Shown here: positions 1-8,582 of the stretch, piece after piece
Position numbering within the stretch: position 1 is the stretch's first letter
How the letters are laid out: each line of letters starts with the position of its first letter
Source: Flavobacteriales bacterium
GTDB lineage: Bacteria > Bacteroidota > Bacteroidia > Flavobacteriales_F > PHOS-HE28
Direction: 5' to 3'
Assembly: GCA_016717305.1 (NCBI GenBank)
Contig: JADKFY010000016.1
Coordinates: 1 to 64,000 of the forward strand
DNA: 64,000 nucleotides
The notes under the pieces: generated by a model
What the model was told of the DNA's origin: nothing
Seen by the model: the letters and a program-made list of their open reading frames with translations, nothing else
The model's database searches: none
Program-made: the position numbers and the translations under genes

Positions 1-2363
1 AAGCCGACGGTCGTGTTCTGTGCGAAGTTGGTCCGTTCCACTTTCCACTTGCGTTGGATGCGGGCTTGGACACCAGTTGGTAGAAGGGTGAAGCAGGCCG
101 GGTCGTTGTGGATGCTTTGGTGGCTCGCGCCGTCATGCCCCCAGATCAAGAAGGATCGATCCTGCGAAAAAGTGCTGGCATTTGCCGCGTTGCTTGTTGC
201 GATAGTTCCCAATGCCATCGTAACACTGCCGGACGCGTTGACACTGTTGGATTGTTTTTGCAACAAGGCGGTCGCATCATCACGACCAATACCGGCGATG
301 TCGTTGTTGTATCCAAGGTTGGTCGTTTTGTTCCAGATCGTAGCGCCGAAGGAGTTCAGGTAATTGTAGGTTGCGCTGGTCCCGGAATTACCACCGAGCG
401 TGATCCCGTGTTTCAAAGCGAGGTAGGTCTCCACTTGTTTCTGCTCCGTAGCGCTCAAGGTCTTTTTGTACCAGATCACTTCCTGCAGGTCACCAGGTAG
501 TGCGCCCGCGGGGGTGAGGTTGCCATACCCGATCATCAGGATATCACCGGTCATGCCGCCGCCAGCGGTGAAGGAGGTGGTATTGTATTCGCCGTCCAAG
601 CCAACACCAAGTGTTGTTCCAGCAGTATAGGCGGAGAAGACACTGGAACGAACAACTACGGCATCCAATGTACTGGTGAACGTAGTGTTGCTGGTGGTGA
701 TCCGGTGGAATCGTGGACTCGCGTCGAAGATGCTCAGTCCCGGATCACCTCCATTGAGGTTACCATCGTCCATGCCCATGATGCGACCATCATTCGTGGC
801 GTGGTTGAGGCGCGTCACAGCGAACATGGTCATTTCCGTGGAGACGAAGGTGTTCGGTGGAGCAAGTGAACTGTTCGAGTCCTTGAAGTGGCTTGTTGAA
901 CTAAAGCTGTCGAAGTAAGGCTGGAAGTTATGATCGGCATCCGAAGCCCGGAGCGTGCGAGTTCCAACCGATTCAACGGGGTTGTTGGAGCGGGACAGAT
1001 CATCCCAGTCCGGTGCGTTGCTGCCCGGTGCAACACCAGCTGCGTCCGAAGCGAGCCAAAGGGATAGGCTGGAGATCACACCTCCCGGTGCTACCACCAT
1101 ATTGCCGAAGGTGAAGAACTGTCCAGTGGTGAGGTTCACACTGGCTTGGCGGTAGGCCGTGCCGTTAATGGTGATGGCGGTCGTGGCAATGGCATTGTCC
1201 GATCCATTGAACACGGCATCGTTGCTCACGATCAATTGGATGGAAGGGTCGTTGTTCGGCCATGCGATCGTAACGGTACCCACGGTTCCCGTCTCCTGCA
1301 CTTTCCAAATGCGATCCAATCGTTGGTTGATCCCTGCAAGGCCGGTGAGGTCGGTGGTGAACGTAACCGCACCATTGTCCGATCCGGCGATCAGGAAGGA
1401 CTGGTTGGTGGTCAGCGCCGTGCCTGAACTGTTCAGGGCCACCAGCGTGGTTCCATTGGCTATCACTGGCTGCAGCCCGGTGTTGATCGACACGCTTTGG
1501 CGTTGGCTCAATCCGCTGCCGTTGTCGAGCGCGATACCGAATATGTTGTTGATGTATCCGGCATTCGTGGCCGTGCTCCAGACCGTTGAGGCTGCGCTAG
1601 AGAGATAATTCGTACCGCCGTTGTTCAGGGTGATGCCGTACTTGATCGCTAGGTAGGACCACACCTGCTGGCGCTGCGCTGCACTCAGGTTCACGTTGTA
1701 CATGATCACCTCTGCGAGATTGCCACCATTGAAACCGTACGCGTCCCCATCGTACCCGACGTAGAGCGGTAAGGAGCTGTTCGTCTTAGTACTGTTGCTG
1801 GTAGCCACTGCAGTTCCATTGTTGCAAACAGAGACCACATTCGTTGATGCGCCGCTGCCGAAGCCACTAGCGATGTATGGTATGGTGGTGGAGGCTCCAC
1901 CTTGCTTGGCCACATTTCCGCCGCCGGTCCCGACCCAATCACCAGTGGTGAATCCGATGTCGGTCATCGGGCTCGACGTGGCGAGCACCCATCCTTCATC
2001 CCAGAATTCGTTGATCGTTTTGGAAACGAAGGGTGAATAGGTGCCACCACCGGGCAGGCCCACAGCGAATACCGAGATGGCGCCGCTTGTTGTGTTCAAT
2101 GCGGCGTTATGCGGCACCGAGAAGTAATTGGATGAAGTAAGTGCGGTGGGGACACTCTGGAAATTGTAACGTGCCGTGGTGGCTACGGTTCCGGACTTGG
2201 TCGCATTGCGACCGTTACCGCTGGCATCGGCCCAGGTAGCGCCGCCGGTATAGCCCTCAGCACGCAGCCAAAGTTGGAGGTTTGTACCAATACCGCCAGG
2301 TGTTTGTCCGTAAGCCGATACAACGAAAACCAAGCAACCCAGTGGGAGGAGAGCTCGACGCAT
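1..2363 (-). CDS. Secreted LamG-like/DUF8202-type surface protein, C-terminus cut by window edge
   Basis: An open frame of 787 codons runs from the ATG at 2363 to the left edge without a stop, so the C-terminus is missing. It begins with a typical signal peptide (MRRALLPLGCLVF, ending SAYGQ). Two similar modules follow. Each starts with a LamG/concanavalin-like opening (LQLWLRAEG near residue 28; LSLWLASDA near residue 437) and ends with a conserved block (EVIMYNVNLSAAQRQ...YLAIKYGITL, then EVIWYKKTLSATEQK...YLALKHGITL) that I associate with the DUF8202 family of Bacteroidota surface proteins. Composition is rich in G, T, S and N. Such proteins usually end in a T9SS sorting domain, but that part is outside the window. 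The role is probably carbohydrate binding or adhesion at the cell surface; the ligand is unknown. It is divergently transcribed from the ALDH-like gene at 2580. Confidence 0.8.
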   Translation of the reverse strand, partial: MRRALLPLGCLVFVVSAYGQTPGGIGTNLQLWLRAEGYTGGATWADASGNGRNATKSGTVATTARYNFQSVPTALTSSNYFSVPHNAALNTTSGAISVFAVGLPGGGTYSPFVSKTINEFWDEGWVLATSSPMTDIGFTTGDWVGTGGGNVAKQGGASTTIPYIASGFGSGASTNVVSVCNNGTAVATSNSTKTNSSLPLYVGYDGDAYGFNGGNLAEVIMYNVNLSAAQRQQVWSYLAIKYGITLNNGGTNYLSSAASTVWSTATNAGYINNIFGIALDNGSGLSQRQSVSINTGLQPVIANGTTLVALNSSGTALTTNQSFLIAGSDNGAVTFTTDLTGLAGINQRLDRIWKVQETGTVGTVTIAWPNNDPSIQLIVSNDAVFNGSDNAIATTAITINGTAYRQASVNLTTGQFFTFGNMVVAPGGVISSLSLWLASDAAGVAPGSNAPDWDDLSRSNNPVESVGTRTLRASDADHNFQPYFDSFSSTSHFKDSNSSLAPPNTFVSTEMTMFAVTRLNHATNDGRIMGMDDGNLNGGDPGLSIFDASPRFHRITTSNTTFTSTLDAVVVRSSVFSAYTAGTTLGVGLDGEYNTTSFTAGGGMTGDILMIGYGNLTPAGALPGDLQEVIWYKKTLSATEQKQVETYLALKHGITLGGNSGTSATYNYLNSFGATIWNKTTNLGYNNDIAGIGRDDATALLQKQSNSVNASGSVTMALGTIATSNAANASTFSQDRSFLIWGHDGASHQSIHNDPACFTLLPTGVQARIQRKWKVERTNFAQNTTVG

Positions 2364-2552
2364 GAAGAGATTGTTCCAGATCGTACCGGACGGGGCTTTC
2401 TACGCCGGTTCGTCGATATGGTTCTGGTCTTCGTCCACACTATTTCTCTGTTTATGGTCCGTGAAGTTGATCATGTGCTGGTCCCTTGGGCCAAGTCCGG
2501 GTCAGGAGGGCGTGCCTTTTCCACCGCATTCCATGACTCCAAGGCCGGGTTG

Positions 2553-2560
2553 TAACTTCG
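2553..2560 (+). promoter_or_regulatory. Possible -7 promoter element (TAACTTCG)
   Basis: One mismatch from the Bacteroidota -7 consensus TAnnTTTG, 19 bases before the ATG of the ALDH-like gene. It lies in the 216-base region between that gene and the divergent surface-protein gene. Confidence 0.4.
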
Positions 2561-2579
2561 CCTTCGAACCACGCACTCC

Positions 2580-3557
2580 ATGGCCAAGACCGCAACCAAG
2601 CCTTCCTCCACATCCGCCAAGGCCGAAAAGCCTTCCCTCAACGGCCACGCCACCAACGGCAGCAGCACCAAAGCGGCGAGATTACCGGTGATGAAGACCT
2701 ACAAGATCTACATCGGTGGAAAGTTCCCCCGCACGGAAAGCGGGCGCTACTACCAGCCCAAGGGCACGGATGGAAAACCATTGGCGAACATTTGCCAAGG
2801 GAGCCGTAAGGACATTCGCGAAAGCGTGGTCGCCGCCCGGAAGGCATTTGGTGATTGGTCGAACCGCAGCGCTTTCAATCGCGGGCAGATCCTCTACCGC
2901 ATTGGCGAAATGCTCGAAGGCCGCAGCGCACAGTTCGTGCATGAACTCATGTTGCATGGCGCAACGCAAAAGCAAGCCGAGGCCGAAGTGAGCGCTGCCA
3001 TCGATTGTTGGATCTACTACGCAGGTTGGTGTGATAAGTACCAAGCGATCTTCAGCAGCGTGAACCCGACCAACAGTTCGCACTTCAACTTCAGCGTGTA
3101 CGAACCCACGGGAGTTGTGGGCTTAATGGCTCCTGGCACTTCCGGCCTCATCGGTTTGGTGAGCACCGTGGCACCGATCATTGCGGGCGGTAATGCCTGT
3201 GTGGTTGTTGCCAGTGAGGAACATCCATTACCCGCTGTAACGTTCGCTGAGGTTTTGGCAACGAGCGATCTCCCTGGCGGTGTTGTGAATCTGATCACCG
3301 GCTTCCGCAGTGAATTGCTCAAGCCGTTGGTCACCCACATGGACATTAATGCCGTCGTGTGCGATAAACCTTCCAAGGAGGAGCGGTTAATGTTGGATAC
3401 CGAAGGCGCTACCAATATGAAGCGCATCGTCGTTCCGAAAGTGAAGGATTGGCTGCAGGAAGAAAGTCGTACGCCATACATGATCCTCGATGTACAAGAG
3501 GTGAAGACCACGTGGCACCCGATCGAAAGAGGGCAGGGTGGCGGTGGGGGTTATTGA
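2580..3557 (+). CDS. Short aldehyde dehydrogenase homologue lacking the catalytic residues
   Basis: This 325-residue protein aligns by eye with the N-terminal NAD-binding half of ALDH enzymes (about 480 residues): MKTYKIYIGGKFPRTESGRYY, then APGTSGLIG, IIAGGNACVVVASEEHPLP and LPGGVVNLITGF. The catalytic Asn region (PWN in active enzymes) reads APG, the NAD-contacting Lys (KPS/KPA) is replaced (VASEE), and the glycine loop before the catalytic Glu is lost. The protein ends before the catalytic Cys. It cannot be a normal dehydrogenase. The design recalls the degenerate second ALDH unit of ALDH16-type proteins, so a role as partner of a full-length ALDH is possible, but no such gene is adjacent. 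The N-terminal ~36 residues are a low-complexity Lys/Ala/Ser tail, so the start could also be the internal ATG at residue 38. Its C-terminus is Gly-rich (GQGGGGGY). Confidence 0.8.
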   Translation: MAKTATKPSSTSAKAEKPSLNGHATNGSSTKAARLPVMKTYKIYIGGKFPRTESGRYYQPKGTDGKPLANICQGSRKDIRESVVAARKAFGDWSNRSAFNRGQILYRIGEMLEGRSAQFVHELMLHGATQKQAEAEVSAAIDCWIYYAGWCDKYQAIFSSVNPTNSSHFNFSVYEPTGVVGLMAPGTSGLIGLVSTVAPIIAGGNACVVVASEEHPLPAVTFAEVLATSDLPGGVVNLITGFRSELLKPLVTHMDINAVVCDKPSKEERLMLDTEGATNMKRIVVPKVKDWLQEESRTPYMILDVQEVKTTWHPIERGQGGGGGY

Positions 3558-3560
3558 TCT

Positions 3561-4064
3561 ATGGCACGATTGAAACACACTCTTTTTCTGATTCTCTTTG
3601 GAGGCATGACCGCTTCCCATGGATTAGCATGCTCTTGTGATGGTCAGCTGGACATAAGGTCATCATGGAACATTGCAAGCTCGGTGTTCATTGGAAGAAC
3701 GATTGCGATGGATACGATACTCGTTCCGCACGCCGATCCTTATTCCTATGTGCGACAGCCAATTGTGCGGTATAGGCTTATTGTTGATCGAGTTTTCAAG
3801 GGGGATATCAGTTCGTCGGATACGATAGTTGTATTCACGGGGGTCTCAACTGCGGATTGTGGTGTCTCTCTGCGAATGGATCGAAGTCACATTGTCTATG
3901 GGCATTTCGACGGAGCGGTTATCGTTAGAAAGAATGACTTCGATAGTGGTGCGCGCTCTTCGACTGAAGTCTTGTTCGGGCTAAGGACCTATTGGACGGA
4001 CCGGTGCGATCGCACGAGGGAATATGATCAGGCCGAAGTAAGAGAACTGGAAGCATTGAGGTGA
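3561..4064 (+). CDS. Secreted TIMP/NTR-like protein
   Basis: 167 residues. A signal peptide ends at LACSC, so the mature protein starts with a CSC motif, as in TIMP/NTR-fold proteins where the free N-terminal Cys begins the domain. It continues with a pattern common in bacterial members of this group: a segment SSVFIGRTI, a strand RYRLIVDRVFKG and a second Cys at STADCGVSL. The function of bacterial members is not established; metalloprotease inhibition should not be assumed. It lies 3 bases after the ALDH-like gene, so the two may be co-transcribed, although they share no obvious function. No sorting domain is visible, so the protein is probably periplasmic. Confidence 0.6.
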   Translation: MARLKHTLFLILFGGMTASHGLACSCDGQLDIRSSWNIASSVFIGRTIAMDTILVPHADPYSYVRQPIVRYRLIVDRVFKGDISSSDTIVVFTGVSTADCGVSLRMDRSHIVYGHFDGAVIVRKNDFDSGARSSTEVLFGLRTYWTDRCDRTREYDQAEVRELEALR

Positions 4065-4385
4065 CCTTTTAGACGAGGCTGTTCAGTAAAGTGTGTCAGG
4101 TTTGGAATTGCCAACTTAACCCATGCTTCCGCGGATCTTTAAGCCTGTGCTGGGTCTCACGCAGTGGACCCTGCACCTCTCAGCCCTGATCACTGCCCAC
4201 TCGGCACCACCTCCTTTACGATCGCAACCACCTTCACCTTCGTCGCTGTCATCGTCGCATCCATCGCGAACGCCTTCTTGAAATTCGTCAACGCGTTCAG
4301 GGTAGCGCCCTTCGCAAGCATTTCATAGCGCAACGAAAGGGGCCACGGAATTTTCTTGGTGCAGATCTAACATTCAACCAAAAGG
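4065..4385. other. Intergenic region, possible decayed material
   Basis: No convincing gene. On the minus strand, about 4200-4330 holds a short open stretch (MLAKGATLNALTNFKKAFAM..., ending VVPSGQ) that may be the tail of a lost gene. The left part (4079-4110) has the look of an insertion-sequence end but has no visible partner. The right end carries the promoter of the ArsR gene. Confidence 0.35.
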
Positions 4386-4390
4386 ATGAA

Positions 4391-4398
4391 TATATTTG
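4391..4398 (+). promoter_or_regulatory. -7 promoter element TATATTTG of the arsR-type operon
   Basis: Exact match to TAnnTTTG, with an ATG at 4404 only 5 bases downstream. It overlaps the upstream ATG at 4386, which argues that 4404 is the true start and that the leader is extremely short. Confidence 0.6.
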
Positions 4399-4403
4399 CC
4401 CCC

Positions 4404-4739
4404 ATGTCTGCACCAAGAACACTTGACCGAACACTTCTCGCGTTGGCCGATCCCACCCGCCGTGCGATCCTGCAGCGGTTGTCCAAGGGCGAGGCACGCG
4501 TTACGGAAGTGGCACAACCATTCACCATGTCCTTGAACGCGGTGAGCAAACACATCCTCGTGCTTGAGCGTGCCAAGCTCGTGAAGCGCCGAAAGGTCGG
4601 TCGGGAACATTTCTTGAGCTACCGATCCGAACCCTTGGAAGCAGCCACAAAATGGATGGACGAAACGCGTGCATTCTGGGGATCGCGTTTGGATGCCTTG
4701 GAACGATTGCTGCGCGAAGAGAACGAGAACACGAAATGA
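4404..4739 (+). CDS. ArsR-family HTH transcriptional regulator
   Basis: 111 residues with the classical ArsR winged helix: LLALADPTRRAILQRLSKG, the recognition helix MSLNAVSKHILVLERAKLV and a wing KRRKVGREHFLSYRSEPL. No cysteine metal site is seen, so this is the metal-independent subgroup that usually pairs with a START-like protein. It overlaps the next gene by four bases (ATGA), so the pair is translationally coupled. By analogy with similar pairs it probably represses its own operon. The ATG at 4386 is in frame but lies upstream of and across the promoter element, so 4404 was chosen. Confidence 0.9.
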   Translation: MSAPRTLDRTLLALADPTRRAILQRLSKGEARVTEVAQPFTMSLNAVSKHILVLERAKLVKRRKVGREHFLSYRSEPLEAATKWMDETRAFWGSRLDALERLLREENENTK

Positions 4740-5296
4740 ACAACAACTCACCAACACTTGAAAAGATGGACAGCTACGGAAGGGTCACAGCACCGAATAC
4801 CATTCGCTTCGAACGCCTTTTACCTGGACCTATCGAACGCGTATGGGCCTATCTCACCGAATCGGACAAACGTTCGAAGTGGTTGGCCAGTGGTGAAATG
4901 GACCTGCGCGTCGGCGGCGAGGTGGATCTCTTCTGGTTGCACAGCACCTTGGATGCCGCACCGAGCATAACACCGGAGAAGTATGCTGAAGGCCATCGAA
5001 TGAAAGCCAAGATCACCCGTTGCGACCCCCCGCATGTGTTGGGCTATTCGTGGGGTGCTCGTGAATATGCCTTGTCGGAAGGTGTCTTCGAATTATCTCA
5101 ACAGGGCAGTGATGTGTTGCTCGTGCTCACACATCATCGCCTACCGAATACCAAGGACCTGCTAAGTGTTTCAGGTGGTTGGCACACGCATCTGGATACG
5201 CTGGTGGAGCATTTGAATGGTCGTACGGCACCAGCATTCTGGGACAAGCATGACAAGCTCAATGCCGAGTACCAACTCCGTTTAAATAAAGCTTGA
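4736..5296 (+). CDS. SRPBCC (AHSA1/START-like) domain protein
   Basis: 186 residues. The signature N-terminal strand and helix of the AHSA1-type SRPBCC fold are visible (TIRFERLLPGPIERVWAYLTES...RSKWLASGEMDLRVGGEVDL), followed by the strand LGYSWG and the C-terminal helix GWHTHLDTLVEHLNG. The fold forms a hydrophobic ligand cavity; the ligand is unknown. The ATGA overlap with the ArsR gene is typical of this pair in many bacteria and suggests that the protein acts in the response sensed by the regulator. Confidence 0.88.
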   Translation: MNNNSPTLEKMDSYGRVTAPNTIRFERLLPGPIERVWAYLTESDKRSKWLASGEMDLRVGGEVDLFWLHSTLDAAPSITPEKYAEGHRMKAKITRCDPPHVLGYSWGAREYALSEGVFELSQQGSDVLLVLTHHRLPNTKDLLSVSGGWHTHLDTLVEHLNGRTAPAFWDKHDKLNAEYQLRLNKA

Positions 5297-5411
5297 GGTG
5301 TCAATTGCTCTAGATCGCAGTTGGTTGTATGGTAGGTCGATCATTGAAGACAGCCAAGCAAAGGCTTGCAAGCTTGGGGTGAAGTTGGCATCCGGCCAAC
5401 GAATGTGATCC

Positions 5412-5419
5412 TATCTTAG
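5412..5419 (+). promoter_or_regulatory. Possible -7 element TATCTTAG
   Basis: One mismatch from TAnnTTTG, four bases before the ATG of the peroxidase gene, the same tight spacing seen at other promoters in this window. Confidence 0.35.
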
Positions 5420-5423
5420 TGCA

Positions 5424-6602
5424 ATGCACGGAGCGAGTTGGAGCAATGCAAGCAGCGGTTCGGTTCCGCGATCTGTGTCTTCGAACCAATGGCTTTTCGT
5501 GCTTTTGTGCATTGCCTTGTTGATCGGATCCGCAGGGTGTAGGAAGGATGAGCAGAACGTTCCAACGACCGGAACCCGAATGCCCTACTTACCCGCCACG
5601 GGTTATAGCTATGCGTTACCGGTCATGCCCGCACACTTCAGCGCGCAGTTGCAGCAGACAGCGGCATCGACCATGGCGGGCAATCCCATTACGGATGCTG
5701 GAGCAACGTTGGGCCGAGTGCTGTTCTACGAGCGTGGGTTGAGCGCGTCGCGCACCATCAGTTGTGGCTCCTGTCACCATCAGGAACAGGGATTCTCGGA
5801 CGCATCGGTACGCAGTACCGGACATACTGGACTTCGGACCCGGCGGAATTCCATGCACTTGGTCAACCAGTTCTATTCACGCCGACAGTTCTGGGACCTG
5901 CGTGCCACCACCTTGGAGGCGCAAGTGTTGATGCCCATTCAGGATGCCGTAGAAATGGGGTTGACCTTGGACGAAGCGACCGAACGATTGCGTGCCTTGC
6001 CCTACTATCCGGCGTTGTTCACGGAGGCGTTCGGGGATGATAGCATCACCACGGATCGAATGGCACTTGCGTTGGCCCAATTCGTTCGGTCCATCGTTAG
6101 TTACAGGACAAGGTATGATGAAGGGGAGGCCAACGGGTTCGTGGACTTTACGCCTTTGGAGGTCGACGGAAAGAACTTGTTCTACAACGGCGCCACGCGA
6201 TGCAACCAATGTCACATGACGGCGAACTTCAACAACCAGGATGCGCGAAATACCGGCTTGGACATGGAGTACACGGACAATGGTCGTGGCGAAGCGACAG
6301 GCAATTCCGGAGACCAAGGCAAATTCAAGATCCCGAGCCTTCGGAATGTAGCGCTAACGGCCCCTTACATGCACGATGGTCGTTTCAATACCTTGGAAGA
6401 AGTGGTGGAGCATTACAACAGCGGGGTTCAGCAACACCCGAATCTGGACGATCGACTGACCGTGGATGGGACCATTGGTGGTGAGCCTTTGCAGATGGAC
6501 TTGAGTGCGAATGATAAGCAAGCATTGGTAGCTTTCTTACGAACACTCACGGACGAACCCCTCATTGCGGATCCTCGGTTTTCCGATCCGTTCCAGCAGT
6601 GA
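5424..6602 (+). CDS. Di-heme cytochrome c peroxidase family lipoprotein (CcpA/MauG-like)
   Basis: 392 residues. A lipobox (IGSAGC, Cys39) follows a hydrophobic segment, so the protein is probably anchored to the periplasmic side of a membrane. Two c-type heme sites are present: CGSCH (114-118) and CNQCH (260-264). Conserved family segments include LGRVLFYERGLSASRTISC, the FWDLRATTLEAQVLMPI block and KFKIPSLRNVALTAPYMHDGRF near the C-terminus, where the Met is a candidate axial ligand. Members reduce hydrogen peroxide or oxidise protein or other substrates with electrons from cytochrome c; the exact substrate cannot be told. The long N-terminus before the lipobox suggests that the start may be the TTG or GTG codons slightly downstream. 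No maturation partner is adjacent. Confidence 0.88.
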   Translation: MHGASWSNASSGSVPRSVSSNQWLFVLLCIALLIGSAGCRKDEQNVPTTGTRMPYLPATGYSYALPVMPAHFSAQLQQTAASTMAGNPITDAGATLGRVLFYERGLSASRTISCGSCHHQEQGFSDASVRSTGHTGLRTRRNSMHLVNQFYSRRQFWDLRATTLEAQVLMPIQDAVEMGLTLDEATERLRALPYYPALFTEAFGDDSITTDRMALALAQFVRSIVSYRTRYDEGEANGFVDFTPLEVDGKNLFYNGATRCNQCHMTANFNNQDARNTGLDMEYTDNGRGEATGNSGDQGKFKIPSLRNVALTAPYMHDGRFNTLEEVVEHYNSGVQQHPNLDDRLTVDGTIGGEPLQMDLSANDKQALVAFLRTLTDEPLIADPRFSDPFQQ

Positions 6603-6626
6603 TCGTGATGCCTATTTTGCTTTCGT

Positions 6627-6980
6627 ATGCATGACCAAATGGAAGGGAAGACCATAACGTGGGACACCTTCGAACAGGTGTTCCTCTGTGTTGGAACAGT
6701 GTTGTCCGCAAAGGAGTTACCCAATGCCAGAAAACCGGCCTACGTGCTCCTGATCGATTTCGGACCGCATGGCACCAAGCGGAGCAGTGCGCAGATAACG
6801 AAGCACTACACGAAAGAGGTGTTGGTCGGAAGGCAAGTTGTAGCGGTGATCAACTTCCCAGAGAAGCAGATCGGGAACATCATGAGCCAGTGTTTGGTTA
6901 CCGGTTTTCCGGATGCGAATGGCGACATTGTGCTCACTGCCGTGGAGCGTAACGTGCCCAATGGGAGCCGATTGATATGA
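6627..6980 (+). CDS. csaA: tRNA-binding protein CsaA
   Basis: 117 residues forming a single OB-fold tRNA-binding domain of the CsaA type (related to the MetRS C-terminal domain). Hallmarks are NARKPAYVLLIDFGPHGTKRSSAQITKHYTKE (given here as the conserved run 698-800), GRQVVAVINFPEKQIG, CLVTGFPD and the terminal VPNGSRL. CsaA is a dimeric cytoplasmic protein that binds tRNA and has been reported to have chaperone or export-related activity in Bacillus. Length matches the family (about 110). A second in-frame ATG at 6639 gives MEGKTITW and is an equally good start. It is a monocistronic gene. Confidence 0.9.
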   Translation: MHDQMEGKTITWDTFEQVFLCVGTVLSAKELPNARKPAYVLLIDFGPHGTKRSSAQITKHYTKEVLVGRQVVAVINFPEKQIGNIMSQCLVTGFPDANGDIVLTAVERNVPNGSRLI

Positions 6981-7012
6981 ACGCGGATCGAACATTCGAT
7001 CCATAGGTTTGT

Positions 7013-7020
7013 TATATTCG
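7013..7020 (+). promoter_or_regulatory. Possible -7 element TATATTCG
   Basis: One mismatch from TAnnTTTG, 40 bases before the ATG at 7061. Confidence 0.4.
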
Positions 7021-7060
7021 TACTTCTCCCAGATAACGCGAGCTTAAAACTTGGAACGAC

Positions 7061-7780
7061 ATGCGCTACTTGCAACGCACCCTCATCTTCGGCCTGTTGG
7101 TCGGCACATTCCAGATCAGCGCCTATGCGCAGAAGAAATGTCCCTTGTCCGGTGGCGAATGTCCTTTTTCCCAGCATGTTCCGGAGTTCGGCAAGCAGGA
7201 GATCGGCCTGAATGCGGTTTCGTGGATCAATGCCGATGTGGGCATCAAGGGGCCCAAGGGCGGCAACTGGAGTTACGGGAATGGCCTGCTCTATAAGGCC
7301 CATTGTGATAAAGGCGCGTTACGTGCAGGACTTGACGTGTTCCACACGAACTACGAATTAGGGAGCAAGGTGAATGCCACCAACGAAGCCGTTCCGGAAT
7401 TTTACAAGGCCGGAAAAGTGACAACCATTGAAGCGCGTTTGGGTGTAGAGCGAACGCTCTGTACGTCGAGGTTGCAGCCGTTCATTGGGGTTGATATGTC
7501 CTACAGGAATTCCAGGAATAGCGGTGAGTACAGGAACTACGGTGGTCCTTTGGCAGAGCCAACTTCCGGCGACATTAACACCGCTACTCGTCAGTTCTTG
7601 TTGTCCCCATTGTTCGGAATGCGGTTCCGTGCTTCGGAGAAGTTCTCTATTGCAGCAGAAGCAAGCTACTCAGTTGGTATCAGCAACACACGAGACAATG
7701 TAGCGGCCACCAACGGCGAACCTGAATTCGTCCACTTCGCAAATCCGTTGCGCACACTTTCCGTGAATTACCATTTCTAG
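7061..7780 (+). CDS. Outer membrane beta-barrel protein
   Basis: 239 residues with a signal peptide (LIFGLLVGTFQISAYAQ) and alternating-hydrophobicity strands that end in a C-terminal aromatic residue (LRTLSVNYHF), as expected for a barrel inserted by BamA. The mature N-terminus has an unusual short Cys cluster (KKCPLSGGECPFSQ). Middle strands include ARLGVERTLCTSRLQPFIGVD and FLLSPLFGMRFRAS. No specific family was recognised. The stop codon lies in a CTAG palindrome that also supplies the stop of the convergent methyltransferase gene. Confidence 0.7.
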   Translation: MRYLQRTLIFGLLVGTFQISAYAQKKCPLSGGECPFSQHVPEFGKQEIGLNAVSWINADVGIKGPKGGNWSYGNGLLYKAHCDKGALRAGLDVFHTNYELGSKVNATNEAVPEFYKAGKVTTIEARLGVERTLCTSRLQPFIGVDMSYRNSRNSGEYRNYGGPLAEPTSGDINTATRQFLLSPLFGMRFRASEKFSIAAEASYSVGISNTRDNVAATNGEPEFVHFANPLRTLSVNYHF

Positions 7781-8544
7781 TACGTGTTCGAAATTGGCAG
7801 ATCGGGTTTCTTCAGCAGCGCCACGAAATAGGTGTCTTTTCTGAAGTGTTCCAGTTTGACGATCGGTGCCAGTTGCTCCAATTCCACCAGAGTTCGCATA
7901 TCGGGATCGCCCAGTACGGTGGCCTCCAAGAATTTGCGGATCAGCTGCAGCACTGGCTTGGTAAGGCGGCCCAGTTTTGGAGGCAATTGCGCATCGAGTA
8001 CGACCAATCGCCCACCGGGCAACAGCAGGTCCCAAGCGTGGTGCAAAGCTTTGGAAGGTTCCCCGAAACTTGTTAGGGAAAGACTGAAGAGCACAGCGTT
8101 GAATTTATGTTCAGGTTCGAACGTCAGAAAATCCTTCTTCACCAAAAGCACGTTGCCCAAACTGTGCTCGACCAGGTGGGCATAGGCATGTTTGAGCATT
8201 TCGGTACTTAGGTCCACACCCACGACATTTCCGTATGCCTGAACACCACGCGACAGCGCTTTTAGTGCCTTCCCTTGACCGCAGCCAACGCTGAGCGCAC
8301 GTTCGCCGGGTTGCAATTGCAATAGATCCACTGCACGTTGGCGGGCTGTAGGAGGCAACAAGAAAAGCCTTTCGAAGATCCAATATGATCCAGCGATCCG
8401 GTCGAATCGTGCTTCGACCCATTTGCTGTTCAAACGGCGTTGTGGTAGAGAGGCTGGCAAATCGTTGTTCCTTGGAACAAAATTAGGATGCCACCAGATC
8501 GGACGTGGAAAGATCCGGATCAATGGACCATCTACCGGATCCAA
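7777..8544 (-). CDS. Class I SAM-dependent methyltransferase
   Basis: About 255 residues from a TTG start at 8544. The Rossmann methyltransferase motifs are clear: motif I ALSVGCGQGKALKALS, acidic loop VGVDLSTEMLKHA, motif II around FNAVLFSLSLTSF and motif III LLLPGGRLVVLDAQLPP. The last region (KLEHFRKDTYFVALLKK) resembles the C-terminus of UbiE/COQ5-like and phospholipid methyltransferases, so a lipid or quinone-like substrate is possible. No ATG occurs before the SAM site, so a TTG or GTG start is required; TTG codons at 8544 and 8523 are both possible. It converges with the upstream barrel gene, with a four-base overlap. Confidence 0.8.
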   Translation of the reverse strand: MDPVDGPLIRIFPRPIWWHPNFVPRNNDLPASLPQRRLNSKWVEARFDRIAGSYWIFERLFLLPPTARQRAVDLLQLQPGERALSVGCGQGKALKALSRGVQAYGNVVGVDLSTEMLKHAYAHLVEHSLGNVLLVKKDFLTFEPEHKFNAVLFSLSLTSFGEPSKALHHAWDLLLPGGRLVVLDAQLPPKLGRLTKPVLQLIRKFLEATVLGDPDMRTLVELEQLAPIVKLEHFRKDTYFVALLKKPDLPISNTY

Positions 8545-8582
8545 CCCGTTGCTTAACTTTCCCGTGGACTATAACCATCACC

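Noticed and set aside
4079..4115. Possible end of an IS256-type insertion sequence (GTTCAGTAAAGTGTGTCAGG)
   Set aside because: No transposase, no matching second end and no target duplication could be found, so the resemblance cannot be supported.
5877..6317. Minus-strand frame of 146 codons inside the peroxidase gene
   Set aside because: Shadow of the di-heme peroxidase, whose heme motifs are on the plus strand.
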